A DNA stretch of 64,000 bases from an uncultured Flavobacteriaceae bacterium. GTDB taxonomy: Bacteria > Bacteroidota > Bacteroidia > Flavobacteriales > Flavobacteriaceae. This document shows positions 1-8,568 of the stretch, in pieces. Each line of letters begins with the position of its first letter. The first letter of the stretch is position 1. The position numbers and the translations under genes are program-made. Where the stretch lies: assembly GCA_934675205.1 (NCBI GenBank), contig CAKUPQ010000002.1:248001-312000 (forward strand). The letters are read 5' to 3'. Below the pieces are notes generated by a model. That model was given only the letters and a program-made list of their open reading frames with translations, had not been told where the DNA came from and ran no database searches.

Positions 1-18
1 TCAGTTTTCAGTTTTCAG
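1..18. repeat. Heptanucleotide tandem repeat, unit TCAGTTT
   Basis: The first 18 bases are 2.6 copies of TCAGTTT with an exact 7-bp period; the array may continue outside the window. It lies just downstream of the stop codon of the HMG-CoA lyase gene. It belongs to a series of period-7 arrays between genes of this window. Confidence 0.7.
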
Positions 19-34
19 AATCTTAAACAAAAAA

Positions 35-898
35 TTAGTGATAGAAGTCAAACACTTTTTGAGCTTCGTTATAGGCACTTTCAAAACTCAAAATATTTGT
101 TCCCGTATCGACTTTTTGGGTTGCAAAGTAAGAGAGCATTTTTTCGGTTGGCATATTTCCGGTTAAATCGTCTTTAGCCATCGGACAACCTCCAAAACCT
201 TTGATTGCTCCGTCAAAACGTCTGCAACCTGCCTTGTAAGCACTATCAACTTTTTCGTGCCATTTGTCGGGAGTAGTGTGCAAGTGAGCTCCAAACTCAA
301 TATTCGGATATTTCGGAATCAGATTGGAAAAAAGATAATCAATGATTTCGGGAGTAGAACTTCCGATAGTATCCGAAAGGGAAAGAATTTTAATTCCCAT
401 TTTTGAAAGTTTTTCTGTCCAATCGCCTACAATTTCGACATTCCAAGGGTCTCCGTACGGATTTCCGAATCCCATAGACAAATAAGCTACAACCTCTTTG
501 TTGGATTTATCAGCAATTTCGAGGATTTCGTTTAACGTAACGATAGATTCCGCAATAGATTTATGGGTATTTCGCATTTGGAAATTCTCCGAAATCGAAA
601 ACGGAAAGCCTAAATACCGAATTTCGTTGTGAACACTTGCCAATTCCGCACCTTTGGTATTGGCTACGATAGCCAAAAGTTTACTTTTGGTTTGGGATAA
701 ATCAAGTCCTGCCAAGACTTCTGATGTATCCTGCATTTGAGGAATCGCTTTGGGAGAAACAAAACTCCCGAAATCAATAGTATCAAACCCGACACGAAGT
801 AAAGATTGAATATACGTAATCTTTTTTTCGGTTGGGATAAAATCCTTGATGCCTTGCATTGCATCTCTTGGACATTCTATAATTTTGACGGATTCCAT
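35..898 (-). CDS. Hydroxymethylglutaryl-CoA lyase
   Basis: Predicted to cleave 3-hydroxy-3-methylglutaryl-CoA to acetoacetate and acetyl-CoA in the cytosol, the last step of leucine catabolism. The 287-residue protein is a DRE-TIM-type barrel of usual length. Visible active-site residues are R11-D12 near the N-terminus, the metal-binding HLH at 205-207, and the catalytic-loop cysteine C238 in GFGGCPMA, followed by the family GNMPTE segment. Its ATG overlaps the stop of the upstream GNAT-like gene by one base (TAATG on the minus strand), so it should be translationally coupled as the third gene of an operon. Other leucine-degradation genes are not visible nearby. Confidence 0.9.
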   Translation of the reverse strand: MESVKIIECPRDAMQGIKDFIPTEKKITYIQSLLRVGFDTIDFGSFVSPKAIPQMQDTSEVLAGLDLSQTKSKLLAIVANTKGAELASVHNEIRYLGFPFSISENFQMRNTHKSIAESIVTLNEILEIADKSNKEVVAYLSMGFGNPYGDPWNVEIVGDWTEKLSKMGIKILSLSDTIGSSTPEIIDYLFSNLIPKYPNIEFGAHLHTTPDKWHEKVDSAYKAGCRRFDGAIKGFGGCPMAKDDLTGNMPTEKMLSYFATQKVDTGTNILSFESAYNEAQKVFDFYH

Positions 899-2034
899 TA
901 AAAATCTTTCCTAAATGTTTTTCTTCGTTTATGGATTTCGGGATTGAAATTTTTCCATAACAGTTGAATCTTTTTGTTTTCTTCCAAAAGCGGATTGGTC
1001 TCAATCCATTCGATATGGTGTTTTGAAAAAACTTCGTGTAATTCTCTAAAAATAAGCGATGTAACTCCTTTGTTTTGATAATCCGGGTCTATTCCGATAA
1101 GATAAAATTCTACATTTTTGCTATTTTTCAGGGCTTTAATCAAGTGTAAAAATCCGAACGGGACCAATCTTCCTTTAGCTCTCTGAAAAGCTTTTGACAA
1201 AGACGGAATCGTAACGGAAAAAGCTACTAATTTTTTGGTATTGTTGTCTTTCACACACGAAATAAATTCGGGATTTATCAGTGGTAAATATTTCTTCTTG
1301 TAATGTTCTATCTGAAATTTTTCAATCGGAACAAAACTCTGTAAATCTTTGTACGTATTGTTCAGAAGCTCAAACATCTGGTCTGCATAAGGCAGAACTT
1401 CTTTGGTGCTTTTGAAATTCAACGAAGAAACGTCATATCTTTTTTCGATAAGAGAAGAAAGTTTAACCGCATTTTCCACATCAATATTTTTCATGTGGAA
1501 TATATATTCGAGCCATTCTGCTTCTTTCCGAAAACCGTGAGCTTCCAAATGTTTTGGGTAGTATTCAAAGTTATACAAACCAATCATTGTGGCAATCCGG
1601 TCAAATCCGTAAGTCAACATTCCTGCTTTGTCCATATTGGTAAACCCGACAGGACCTTCGGTATATTCCAAATTGTGCTGTTTTCCGAATTCGATTACTT
1701 TGTCAAGCAGAGCTTTTGAAACGTTTAAATCATCAATAAATTCGAGCCATCCGAAACGAACTTTTGGTTTTTGCTGTTTGGTAACTTCTATTCTATTGAC
1801 AATCGCAGCCACCCGACCTACGATTTTGTTGTCTTTATAAGCCAAGTAAAAACGGACATCTACCTTTTCAAAAACAGGATTGTTTTTAGAAAAACTGCGA
1901 AGCTCGTCCTTAATGACAGGGGGAACCCAATACGGATTATCCCTGTACAATCTGAAAGGAAATTTTATAAAGCGAAGTAAATCGCTACGTCTTGTAACTT
2001 CTTTTACTGTAATCATCTGCTGTTTGATAATCAA
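898..2034 (-). CDS. GNAT-like N-acetyltransferase family protein
   Basis: A 378-residue protein with GNAT features: an N-terminal FYLAYKDNKIVGRVAA segment resembling GNAT beta-strands, and a C-terminal acetyl-CoA-binding-like stretch around residues 315-328 (DPDYQNKGVTS), followed by the late-strand segment IEWIETNPLLEENKKIQ. The length and spacing suggest two GNAT-like halves. The substrate cannot be told. It starts two bases after the stop of the outer-membrane protein gene and ends overlapping the HMG-CoA lyase start, so the three genes form one transcript. The function is inferred from fold-like motifs only. Confidence 0.65.
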   Translation of the reverse strand: MIIKQQMITVKEVTRRSDLLRFIKFPFRLYRDNPYWVPPVIKDELRSFSKNNPVFEKVDVRFYLAYKDNKIVGRVAAIVNRIEVTKQQKPKVRFGWLEFIDDLNVSKALLDKVIEFGKQHNLEYTEGPVGFTNMDKAGMLTYGFDRIATMIGLYNFEYYPKHLEAHGFRKEAEWLEYIFHMKNIDVENAVKLSSLIEKRYDVSSLNFKSTKEVLPYADQMFELLNNTYKDLQSFVPIEKFQIEHYKKKYLPLINPEFISCVKDNNTKKLVAFSVTIPSLSKAFQRAKGRLVPFGFLHLIKALKNSKNVEFYLIGIDPDYQNKGVTSLIFRELHEVFSKHHIEWIETNPLLEENKKIQLLWKNFNPEIHKRRKTFRKDF

Positions 2035-2036
2035 TT

Positions 2037-2936
2037 TTATTTTGAAACACCTTTATTGGGAGCATCTTTATCAAGGATAATGTCTTTGTAATTTAGGGCA
2101 AACCTCCACGAAGCCCCGATTCCTCCATAAATAACATCTCGTGTATCGTGAAAATTTTTTCCGATAGAAATATCGAGTTGTAAATTGTCATTTAACAGAT
2201 AAGCCGCACCTCCTCGGGCAATAAAATCTTTTTGGTAATCACTTTTGTAGCCCTGAATTTCGACAAACCCACTCCATTTATGGTTAAAACTTTTTGTAAC
2301 TGTTAAAATCCCTCCGAAAGTTAGATAATCTGAAGCGATGTGGTCTGCCAACAAATTAGTTACAAAAACCCAACCTCCCTCAAAGTGGTTTTGCAGAATA
2401 ATCATACCTTTATACGTTACGATAGCTTGATCTTCGGGAGTATAATCATTTGTGAAATTCAGATTTGCTCCTGCATAAACCGCAACAGCAGGGAGAAATT
2501 GTCTCCATCTAAAGCGATGATTGTATTTCCAACTCTTTAAACTCGGTTTATCTTCGTAATTTTTGAACGGGTCATAAGCTAAATACTTGAAACCTAAAGC
2601 AGATGTTTTTAAGCCGTTTCTGTTGATTGATTCTACATCGGTTTTGTAGGTATCTGCTCTGTATTGCAGATCAGCAATAAATTCTAATTCTTCTAATAAA
2701 AAGCCATATCTGATGTCCAAATCAACAAACATTCCTTTGATTTCTGAATCGGTATTACTATGATTTTCGTTGATGTATGACAGACCTCCCTCACTCTGAA
2801 AGATAGTTTTTCCGACAGAAAAAGCCCCGAAAGATTCTCCCGGTCTGTTGGAATTAATTACGTCAGTATATTGAGAATTAGCAGTTTGTGTACCTGCAAT
2901 GGCTAAAGATAACCAAATAAAACGCTTAAAAAACAT
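2037..2936 (-). CDS. Outer-membrane transporter-like beta-barrel protein
   Basis: A 299-residue protein with an N-terminal signal peptide (hydrophobic segment ending around TANSQ) and then alternating amphipathic strands rich in Tyr, Trp and Phe, as in an outer-membrane barrel. The mature start, INSNRPGESFGAFSVGKT, resembles the Bacteroidota family related to the MetA-pathway phenol-degradation transporter domain. No substrate can be assigned. It is first in the operon and has a TAnnTTTG box (TACTTTTG) about 30 bases upstream of its ATG. Confidence 0.6.
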   Translation of the reverse strand: MFFKRFIWLSLAIAGTQTANSQYTDVINSNRPGESFGAFSVGKTIFQSEGGLSYINENHSNTDSEIKGMFVDLDIRYGFLLEELEFIADLQYRADTYKTDVESINRNGLKTSALGFKYLAYDPFKNYEDKPSLKSWKYNHRFRWRQFLPAVAVYAGANLNFTNDYTPEDQAIVTYKGMIILQNHFEGGWVFVTNLLADHIASDYLTFGGILTVTKSFNHKWSGFVEIQGYKSDYQKDFIARGGAAYLLNDNLQLDISIGKNFHDTRDVIYGGIGASWRFALNYKDIILDKDAPNKGVSK

Positions 2937-2965
2937 TTGTATAGATTTATAAATATAACATTTAC

Positions 2966-2973
2966 CAAAAGTA
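2966..2973 (-). promoter_or_regulatory. Putative -7 promoter element (TACTTTTG)
   Basis: On the minus strand this matches TAnnTTTG, the -7 consensus of the Bacteroidota housekeeping sigma factor. It sits 30 bases upstream of the first gene of the transporter/GNAT/HMG-CoA lyase operon. Confidence 0.5.
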
Positions 2974-3098
2974 AGATTTTTAATTTAATCATCACATAGA
3001 TTTTTTTAGTTTTCAATAAACAGTTGTTACAGGCAGTAAAAAAGCAAATAAAATACTGAAAACTGCAACTGAAAACTACGACTAAAAACTTAATTCCT

Positions 3099-3106
3099 TA
3101 CATTTG
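3099..3106 (+). promoter_or_regulatory. Putative -7 promoter element (TACATTTG) of the porin gene
   Basis: Exact TAnnTTTG match ending 14 bases before the porin ATG, giving a very short leader. The 90 bases before it hold degenerate ACTGAAAACT-type intergenic repeats. Confidence 0.55.
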
Positions 3107-3120
3107 CCGTTCAATTAAAA

Positions 3121-5067
3121 ATGATGCGAAAAGTTTTATTGCTTTTTATTTGTATAATGCCTGTTTTTGCATTTTCTCAAATTAAGCTCGGAGGTTCAAA
3201 CAGTTTGAGAGGAGCAGACGGAGGGATGATTAACGACTCTTTGTCTAAATCAGGCTCTACTTCAGATATTACCCCAAAAGCCCCGATTGATTGGTACAAA
3301 ATCATTTCGATACATCGCGATACTATTGCAATGGATACGACTCTGACGATTAAAAAAGAGTATCAGTTTAATTATCTTCGAAAAGATTTATTCGGACTTT
3401 TAGCACTTCCGAATGAGGGACAAACTTATAATGTTTTGGATTTTGGACGGACGAGTTTTAATCCGTATCCCGAAATGGGATTCAAAGCCAAACATTTTGC
3501 CTATATGGAAGTTGATGACATTAATTATTATCACGTTCCGACTCCGATGACAGATTTACATTACAAATCTGTTATGACAAGAGGGCAGATGTTAGATGCT
3601 TTTATAACGGTAAATACATCTGAAAAACTTAATTTTTCTGTAGCTTACAAAGGAATCCGTTCGGTAGGAAAATATGTCAATTCGCTTTCAAGCAACGGAA
3701 ATTTTCGCTTTACGACAAGTTATAAATCAGAAGAAAATCGCTATGTGGGTAATTATCACATAACCGCACAAGATTTTGAGAATGCAGAAAATGGAGGAAT
3801 CAAAAACGTAGAAAATTTTGAAAGTGGAGAAGCTCCTTATACAGAAAGACCCAATTTAGAAATTTATTACGGAGATGCAACTTCACTTCTTAAAGGAAAT
3901 CGAGCATTTATAGACCATTCGTTTAGAGTAAACAAAGAAAAATCTGAAAATAACCTAACGATAGATCATCGTTTTTACTACGAAAACAAGGAATTTATCT
4001 TTACACAGGGAACTCCGAGTGAAAGATTAGGAAGCTCTTATGTTGTGCAAAATATAAATGACAAAACAGATTACAACCGAATGTACAACCGATTGGGAGC
4101 TGTTTATCAGAATGAAACATTGGGAGATTTTATGTTTTTTGCAGATGATTTCAGACACAATTATTTTTATAATCGGGCTACGCTTTCACAAGGAAATGTG
4201 ATTATTCCGAATAAAATTTCGGAATCTGTAAATTCCGTTGGAGGACAATATACCTACTACAAAAATAAATGGAAAGGAGTGTTTATGTATTCTCGTTCGT
4301 TGGGAGACGAAAATCTTTCCAACCTTGATATATCGGCACGTTACAAAATAAATGATGAGAATGTTTTGAATTTTAAATATCAGAATATCAATAAATTACC
4401 TGATTTGAATTACAATTTGTACCAAAGTAATTATTTAGGGTATAATTGGTATAATGATTTCAAAAATCAAAAGATAAATAATTTGGAAGTTGAAGCAAAT
4501 CTGAAATGGTTTGAGGCTTCAATGCAGTTGTCGAATATGAATGATTATTTGTATTTTTCTAATGATGCATTAATTGACGGACAGCTCATTACCACTCCAA
4601 AACAATACGATAAATCAATCAGCTATTTGGGAGTAAGACTCTCTAAAGAATTTCGGTTCGGAAAGTTTGCTTTGGATAATACGGTCTTGTATCAGGAGGT
4701 TGTTCAGGATGATGCTGTTTTGAATGTTCCGCAAATCGTAACCCGAAATACGCTTTATTTCTCGGATTATTTTTTCAAAAAAGCGATGTATGTTCAGACA
4801 GGTTTTTCTGTAAATTATTTTACAAAATACTATGCGAATGACTATAACGGAGTTATAGGAGAATTTTTTGTGCAGAACCAAAAAGAAATAGGGAATTTTC
4901 CTGTGATTGATTTCTTTATCAATGCGAAAGTTTCTACCGCTCAAATCTATCTGAAAGCGGAACATTTTAACTCGAGTTTTACGGGATATAATTTTTATTC
5001 TACTCCGAATCAGCCTTATCGGGATTTTATTATTCGTTTCGGAATTTTGTGGAGATTCTTTAGTTAA
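3121..5067 (+). CDS. Putative porin (Bacteroidota Porin_10-like)
   Basis: A 648-residue outer-membrane protein. The signal peptide ends at about residue 20 (PVFAFSQ). A Ser/Gly/Asp-rich linker follows, then a conserved segment with FNYLRKDLFGLLALPNEGQ and TYNVLDFGRTSFNPYPEMG, characteristic of the large uncharacterised porin family of flavobacteria. The rest shows many alternating Tyr/Phe/Asn strands and the protein ends in FGILWRFFS, an aromatic outer-membrane-barrel terminus. Transported substrate is unknown. The start could be either of the first two ATG codons. Confidence 0.75.
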   Translation: MMRKVLLLFICIMPVFAFSQIKLGGSNSLRGADGGMINDSLSKSGSTSDITPKAPIDWYKIISIHRDTIAMDTTLTIKKEYQFNYLRKDLFGLLALPNEGQTYNVLDFGRTSFNPYPEMGFKAKHFAYMEVDDINYYHVPTPMTDLHYKSVMTRGQMLDAFITVNTSEKLNFSVAYKGIRSVGKYVNSLSSNGNFRFTTSYKSEENRYVGNYHITAQDFENAENGGIKNVENFESGEAPYTERPNLEIYYGDATSLLKGNRAFIDHSFRVNKEKSENNLTIDHRFYYENKEFIFTQGTPSERLGSSYVVQNINDKTDYNRMYNRLGAVYQNETLGDFMFFADDFRHNYFYNRATLSQGNVIIPNKISESVNSVGGQYTYYKNKWKGVFMYSRSLGDENLSNLDISARYKINDENVLNFKYQNINKLPDLNYNLYQSNYLGYNWYNDFKNQKINNLEVEANLKWFEASMQLSNMNDYLYFSNDALIDGQLITTPKQYDKSISYLGVRLSKEFRFGKFALDNTVLYQEVVQDDAVLNVPQIVTRNTLYFSDYFFKKAMYVQTGFSVNYFTKYYANDYNGVIGEFFVQNQKEIGNFPVIDFFINAKVSTAQIYLKAEHFNSSFTGYNFYSTPNQPYRDFIIRFGILWRFFS

Positions 5068-5110
5068 AAACATATATTTACACTTTTATAACAAATAAAA
5101 ACAAATCAAA

Positions 5111-5551
5111 ATGAAAAAGAATTTATTGTTAGCAGTAATCTTGGTTATCGGACTTATTTCTTGTAAAAAACAGGAAAATAATGGAGAAGAAACACAAGTT
5201 TCTACCGAATTTGTCAATGAACATACAGCTCAAAATTCGTTAGATTGGAATGGAACTTACGAGGGAACTTTGCCTTGTGCGGATTGCGAGGGAATCAAAA
5301 CGACTATTGTTTTAAATCCTGACCAAACATTTTATGCAAAACGAGAATATTTAGGAGGAGATGACAGTGGAGTTTATGAAATTTACGGGAATTTCTCTTG
5401 GGATAAAACAGGGACTATCATTACTATTGAAGGTGATGAAAGATTCAGAAGGTCTTACAAAGTTGTCGAAAATGCGATTATTTATTTAGATGACGAAGGA
5501 AATGAAATCACAGGAGAATTAGCCGAATTTTATAGATTAGCTAAAAAATAA
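5111..5551 (+). CDS. NlpE N-terminal-domain lipoprotein
   Basis: A 146-residue lipoprotein with lipobox LISC (C18), followed by a Gln/Glu-rich linker. The domain begins WNGTYEGTLPCADCEGI, with the CxxC pair C56/C59 typical of NlpE/copper-resistance-like domains, and continues with the family pattern of short beta-strands. In enterobacteria NlpE senses surface contact and envelope stress through Cpx; no Cpx genes are visible here, so that role cannot be transferred. It lies 43 bases behind the porin gene and is probably co-transcribed with it, ending at a strong terminator. Confidence 0.8.
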   Translation: MKKNLLLAVILVIGLISCKKQENNGEETQVSTEFVNEHTAQNSLDWNGTYEGTLPCADCEGIKTTIVLNPDQTFYAKREYLGGDDSGVYEIYGNFSWDKTGTIITIEGDERFRRSYKVVENAIIYLDDEGNEITGELAEFYRLAKK

Positions 5552-5556
5552 AAAAA

Positions 5557-5576
5557 GCGAAACTTGATAGTTTCGC
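5557..5576. terminator. Bidirectional intrinsic terminator
   Basis: A 7-bp stem GCGAAAC/GTTTCGC with a 6-base loop and T runs on both sides. It lies between the convergent NlpE-like and RidA genes and can serve both. Confidence 0.85.
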
Positions 5577-5589
5577 TTTTTTTGTACTA

Positions 5590-5970
5590 TTACATTACTG
5601 AAATAACCGAAATCTCTACATTAACATCTTTAGGGAGTCTTGATACCTGAACGGTTTCTCGTGCAGGAGCATTTTCTTCCGAAAAATAACTTCCATAAAC
5701 ACTGTTGATTTTAGAAAAATCATTCATATCCGTAATAAAAATTGTAGCTTTAACTACGTTATCGAAAGACATTCCCGCTTCGGATAAAACAGCTTTTAGA
5801 TTTTCCATTACTTGTTTGGTTTGTTCTTCGATAGAATTCATAACCAATTCTCCCGATTTCGGGTTCAACGGAATCTGTCCTGATACATATAGCGTATTTC
5901 CCGATAAAACTGCCTGACTGTAAGGCCCTATCGGAGCTGGTGCATTTTCTGTAAAGATTATTTTTTTCAT
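5590..5970 (-). CDS. RidA family reactive intermediate/imine deaminase
   Basis: A 126-residue protein of the RidA/YjgF/YER057c family, which hydrolyses reactive enamine/imine intermediates released by PLP enzymes in the cytosol. It has the family start (APAPIGPYSQAV), the GQIPLNPKSGELV segment, and the substrate-binding arginine in APARETVQVSRLP near residue 103. Length is typical. It stands alone between a convergent lipoprotein gene and the upstream PlsC-like gene, with a heptanucleotide repeat array just upstream of its start. Confidence 0.92.
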   Translation of the reverse strand: MKKIIFTENAPAPIGPYSQAVLSGNTLYVSGQIPLNPKSGELVMNSIEEQTKQVMENLKAVLSEAGMSFDNVVKATIFITDMNDFSKINSVYGSYFSEENAPARETVQVSRLPKDVNVEISVISVM

Positions 5971-5986
5971 TTTTTCATTTTTTTTT

Positions 5987-6016
5987 GTTTAAGGTTTAAA
6001 GTTTAAAGTTTAAAGT
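5987..6016. repeat. Heptanucleotide tandem repeat, unit GTTTAAA
   Basis: Four units with an exact 7-bp period (the first is GTTTAAG), followed by GTT. It lies immediately upstream of the RidA start codon, between RidA and the PlsC-like gene. Confidence 0.75.
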
Positions 6017-6018
6017 TG

Positions 6019-6080
6019 TTCTCGATACGCTTCACTACTCCTGCCTGTCGGCAGACAGGCGAACTGACGAACTGGCTACT
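6019..6080. repeat. Dispersed palindromic repeat, truncated copy
   Basis: Starts with TTCTCGATAC and contains CGAACTGACGAACTG, both shared with the inverted-repeat element near 15310-15420. Its core is a perfect hairpin, GCCTGTC-GGCA-GACAGGC at 6043-6060. A similar GCCTGTCTGCC palindrome beside CTCGAACTGACG recurs near 32918-32985. This looks like a dispersed intergenic repeat family. Confidence 0.6.
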
Positions 6081-6083
6081 GCG

Positions 6084-6108
6084 ACTGAAAACTGAAAACT
6101 GAAAACTG
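6084..6108. repeat. Heptanucleotide tandem repeat, unit ACTGAAA
   Basis: 3.6 units of ACTGAAA with exact 7-bp period, ending at the stop codon of the PlsC-like gene. The preceding ACTGCGACTGAAAACT motif recurs before accA (about 9489) and, in inverted orientation, after nusB (about 25653). Confidence 0.75.
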
Positions 6109-6918
6109 TCAATATTCCCACTCCCGTTGTTTGTTTAATTTTTCTTGTTCTTCGAGTTCTTCGATTGGGATTACTTTTAGGAATGACGGATGCTGTTCGA
6201 TAGCATATTCTATTTTTTCTACGATCTGTTCTACTGTTTCGTTTTCGTAATCAATATCTAAGGGTTCTTTGATAACCATTGATTGCAGAATTCCTTTCTT
6301 TTTGGTACGCAATCCTTTTTTGTCGAACGAACGTCTGAATCCGTCAATTACAATCGGAACAACCACAGGTTTATAATTCTTAATAATATGGGCTGTTCCT
6401 TTTCGTATGGGTTTAAACGATTTTGTCGTTCCTTGCGGAAATGTAATAACCCAACCGTCTTCTAAAGCTATTCCGATATTTTCGGCATCGTTCGGATTGA
6501 CTTCTTTTTTTTCGGTTATATCTTCTCCTTTTGCTCTCCAGGTTCTTTCAATATTTACAGCTCCTGCATAAGCCAAGATTCTTGGAAGAAGCCCCGATTT
6601 CATAGTTTCTTTAGCTGCAACGAAATAAATATTCAGCTTCGGATTCCATAAATACTCTATATTATTAATGTTGTTCTCTCGTCCTTTCAGGCTGGCATTA
6701 AATACGTGAAACATAGCCACCACATCTGCAAAATAGGTCTGGTGGTTCGATACGAACAAGACTCCTGTCTCGGGAAGATTCCGAAGTGTATCTGATCCTT
6801 CTATTTTTAATTGGTTAAATCCTTTGTAGCGTCTGTGAGTCATTGCTCCGGCTATCCAAATTAACCATCTTTTTAAAAATAATATATGTCCAAAAGGATT
6901 TCGTTTAATTAACCCCAT
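6109..6918 (-). CDS. 1-acyl-sn-glycerol-3-phosphate acyltransferase family (PlsC-like)
   Basis: A 269-residue membrane-associated acyltransferase. The catalytic H-x4-D motif is at H59-D64 (NHQTYFAD) and the glycerophosphate-binding FPQGTTKS segment lies near residue 160. Such enzymes add the second acyl chain to lysophosphatidic acid in phospholipid synthesis. Flavobacteria often have several paralogues, so this one may act on another lipid. A TAnnTTTG box lies about 25 bases upstream of its start. Confidence 0.82.
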   Translation of the reverse strand: MGLIKRNPFGHILFLKRWLIWIAGAMTHRRYKGFNQLKIEGSDTLRNLPETGVLFVSNHQTYFADVVAMFHVFNASLKGRENNINNIEYLWNPKLNIYFVAAKETMKSGLLPRILAYAGAVNIERTWRAKGEDITEKKEVNPNDAENIGIALEDGWVITFPQGTTKSFKPIRKGTAHIIKNYKPVVVPIVIDGFRRSFDKKGLRTKKKGILQSMVIKEPLDIDYENETVEQIVEKIEYAIEQHPSFLKVIPIEELEEQEKLNKQREWEY

Positions 6919-6941
6919 AAAAACTTACTCTTATTGCGGTA

Positions 6942-6949
6942 CAAACCTA
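6942..6949 (-). promoter_or_regulatory. Putative -7 promoter element (TAGGTTTG)
   Basis: Minus-strand TAnnTTTG match 24 bases upstream of the PlsC-like gene start. Confidence 0.45.
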
Positions 6950-6988
6950 TGAAAAATATTGAAAATACTCTACTGTAAAAACTCAAAA

Positions 6989-7092
6989 GTCCTACCTAAA
7001 TACCAAATTTATAAAATTCACTAAATATTTTATTAATTTCGAAAAATGATGTAGGAATAGTTATTCTAAAATGTATATTTGTCCTACCTAAA
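6989..7092. promoter_or_regulatory. Repeat-bearing upstream region of gdhA
   Basis: A 12-bp direct repeat GTCCTACCTAAA occurs at 6989-7000 and again at 7081-7092. A GTAGGA at about 7051-7056 is complementary to part of it. The second copy starts at the last base of the TATATTTG box at 7074-7081, so it would cover the transcription start. The arrangement suggests a regulator site, but no regulator is identified. Confidence 0.4.
7074..7081 (+). promoter_or_regulatory. Putative -7 promoter element (TATATTTG) of gdhA
   Basis: Exact TAnnTTTG match 28 bases before the gdhA ATG. No clear -33 TTG was found at the usual spacing. Confidence 0.5.
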
Positions 7093-7109
7093 ACTAAAAC
7101 ATTTATTTT

Positions 7110-8450
7110 ATGGAAAAACATATTTCTGACTTCGTAGAAATGGTTGCTCAAAAAAATCCAAACGAGCCTGAATTTTTACAGGCTGTTCAGGAGGTAGCAG
7201 AAACTGTTTTGCCTTTTATGGCAAACAAAGATATTTATAAAGGAAAAAATATCCTTTTAAGAATGACAGAGCCTGAAAGAGTTATCACTTTTAGAGTTTG
7301 TTGGGTTGATGACAAAGGCGAAATTCAGGTAAACAGAGGGTACAGAATTCAGATGAACTCTGCTATCGGGCCTTATAAGGGAGGAATTCGTTTTCACCCT
7401 TCGGTTAATTTAAGTATTCTTAAGTTCTTGGCTTTTGAACAGACGTTCAAAAATGCACTTACAACACTCCCTATGGGAGGTGCAAAAGGAGGTTCTGATT
7501 TTAATCCGAGAGGAAAATCAGACGGAGAAGTTATGCGTTTTTGCCACGCTTTTATGGGTGAATTATATAAGTATATCGGACCAAACACAGACGTTCCTGC
7601 AGGAGATATTGGAGTTGGAGCTCGTGAAATCGGGTATATGTTCGGAATGTACAAAAAACTGAAAGACGAATTTACAGGAGTAATTACCGGAAAAGGAATG
7701 TCGTGGGGAGGTTCACTGATGCGTCCTCAAGCAACAGGATTTGGAGCTGTTTACTTTTTACAAGCTATGTTGGCTACCAAAGGAATGGACATTAAAGGAA
7801 AAACCGTTGCTGTTTCAGGATTCGGGAACGTAGCTTGGGGAGCAGTTACCAAAGCGACAGAACTCGGAGCAAAAGTGGTTACCCTTTCCGGACCGGACGG
7901 ACATATTTATGACCCGAATGGGGTTTCGGGAGAAAAAATTGACTATATGTTAGAACTTCGTGCTTCTAATAATGATGTGGTGGAGCCTTATGCTAAAAAA
8001 TTCGGAGCTCAGTTCTTTCCTAATGAGTCTCCTTGGATGCAAAAAGTAGATATTGCACTTCCTTGTGCTACTCAAAACGAGCTACATCTGAAAGACGCTA
8101 AAAATTTAGTGGCAAACGGTTGTCAGTTTGTAGTTGAAGGAGCAAATATGCCAACTACTCCCGATGCTTTAGAATATTTTCAGGAACATAAAATTATGTT
8201 TTCTCCCGGAAAAGCCTCAAATGCAGGAGGAGTGGCAACTTCAGGATTAGAAATGTCCCAAAACTCGCTTCGCATCGAATGGACAGCTGACGAGGTGGAC
8301 AGAATTCTAAAGAAAATTATGACTGATATTCATACTTCTTGTGTGAAATACGGAACACAGGAGGACGGATATGTTGATTATGTAAAAGGAGCAAATATTG
8401 CAGGTTTCGTAAAAGTAGCTGATGCGATGCTGGCTCAAGGAGTAGTCTAA
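7110..8450 (+). CDS. gdhA: NADP-specific glutamate dehydrogenase
   Basis: A 446-residue hexameric-type glutamate dehydrogenase (small S50-I class) interconverting 2-oxoglutarate plus ammonium and glutamate, mainly for ammonium assimilation. The catalytic-lysine region PMGGAKGGSDF lies near residue 125, the following NPRGKSDGEVMRFC is family-typical, and the Rossmann segment VAVSGFGNVAWGA is near residue 230. It is a single-gene unit with its own -7 box and a following hairpin. Upstream direct repeats suggest specific control. Confidence 0.95.
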   Translation: MEKHISDFVEMVAQKNPNEPEFLQAVQEVAETVLPFMANKDIYKGKNILLRMTEPERVITFRVCWVDDKGEIQVNRGYRIQMNSAIGPYKGGIRFHPSVNLSILKFLAFEQTFKNALTTLPMGGAKGGSDFNPRGKSDGEVMRFCHAFMGELYKYIGPNTDVPAGDIGVGAREIGYMFGMYKKLKDEFTGVITGKGMSWGGSLMRPQATGFGAVYFLQAMLATKGMDIKGKTVAVSGFGNVAWGAVTKATELGAKVVTLSGPDGHIYDPNGVSGEKIDYMLELRASNNDVVEPYAKKFGAQFFPNESPWMQKVDIALPCATQNELHLKDAKNLVANGCQFVVEGANMPTTPDALEYFQEHKIMFSPGKASNAGGVATSGLEMSQNSLRIEWTADEVDRILKKIMTDIHTSCVKYGTQEDGYVDYVKGANIAGFVKVADAMLAQGVV

Positions 8451-8471
8451 TCATTTTTTCTCAAAATATAT

Positions 8472-8502
8472 AAAGGTCTTGTCTTTTAAAGGTAAGACCT
8501 TT
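8472..8502 (+). terminator. Hairpin downstream of gdhA
   Basis: A 9-bp perfect stem AAAGGTCTT/AAGACCTTT with a 13-base loop, followed by a weak T-rich tail (TTGTTGTTT). Probable but not strong intrinsic terminator. Confidence 0.55.
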
Positions 8503-8568
8503 GTTGTTTCATTTAACAGAAATTACATAAATAAATTGTAACTTTATCACTTTAAAATATCATATCAA

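Noticed and set aside
4615..5073. 152-codon open frame antisense to the porin gene
   Set aside because: It lies fully opposite a well-supported barrel protein, has a basic Ile/Arg-rich composition typical of antisense translation in this AT-rich DNA, and has no promoter or homology signal.
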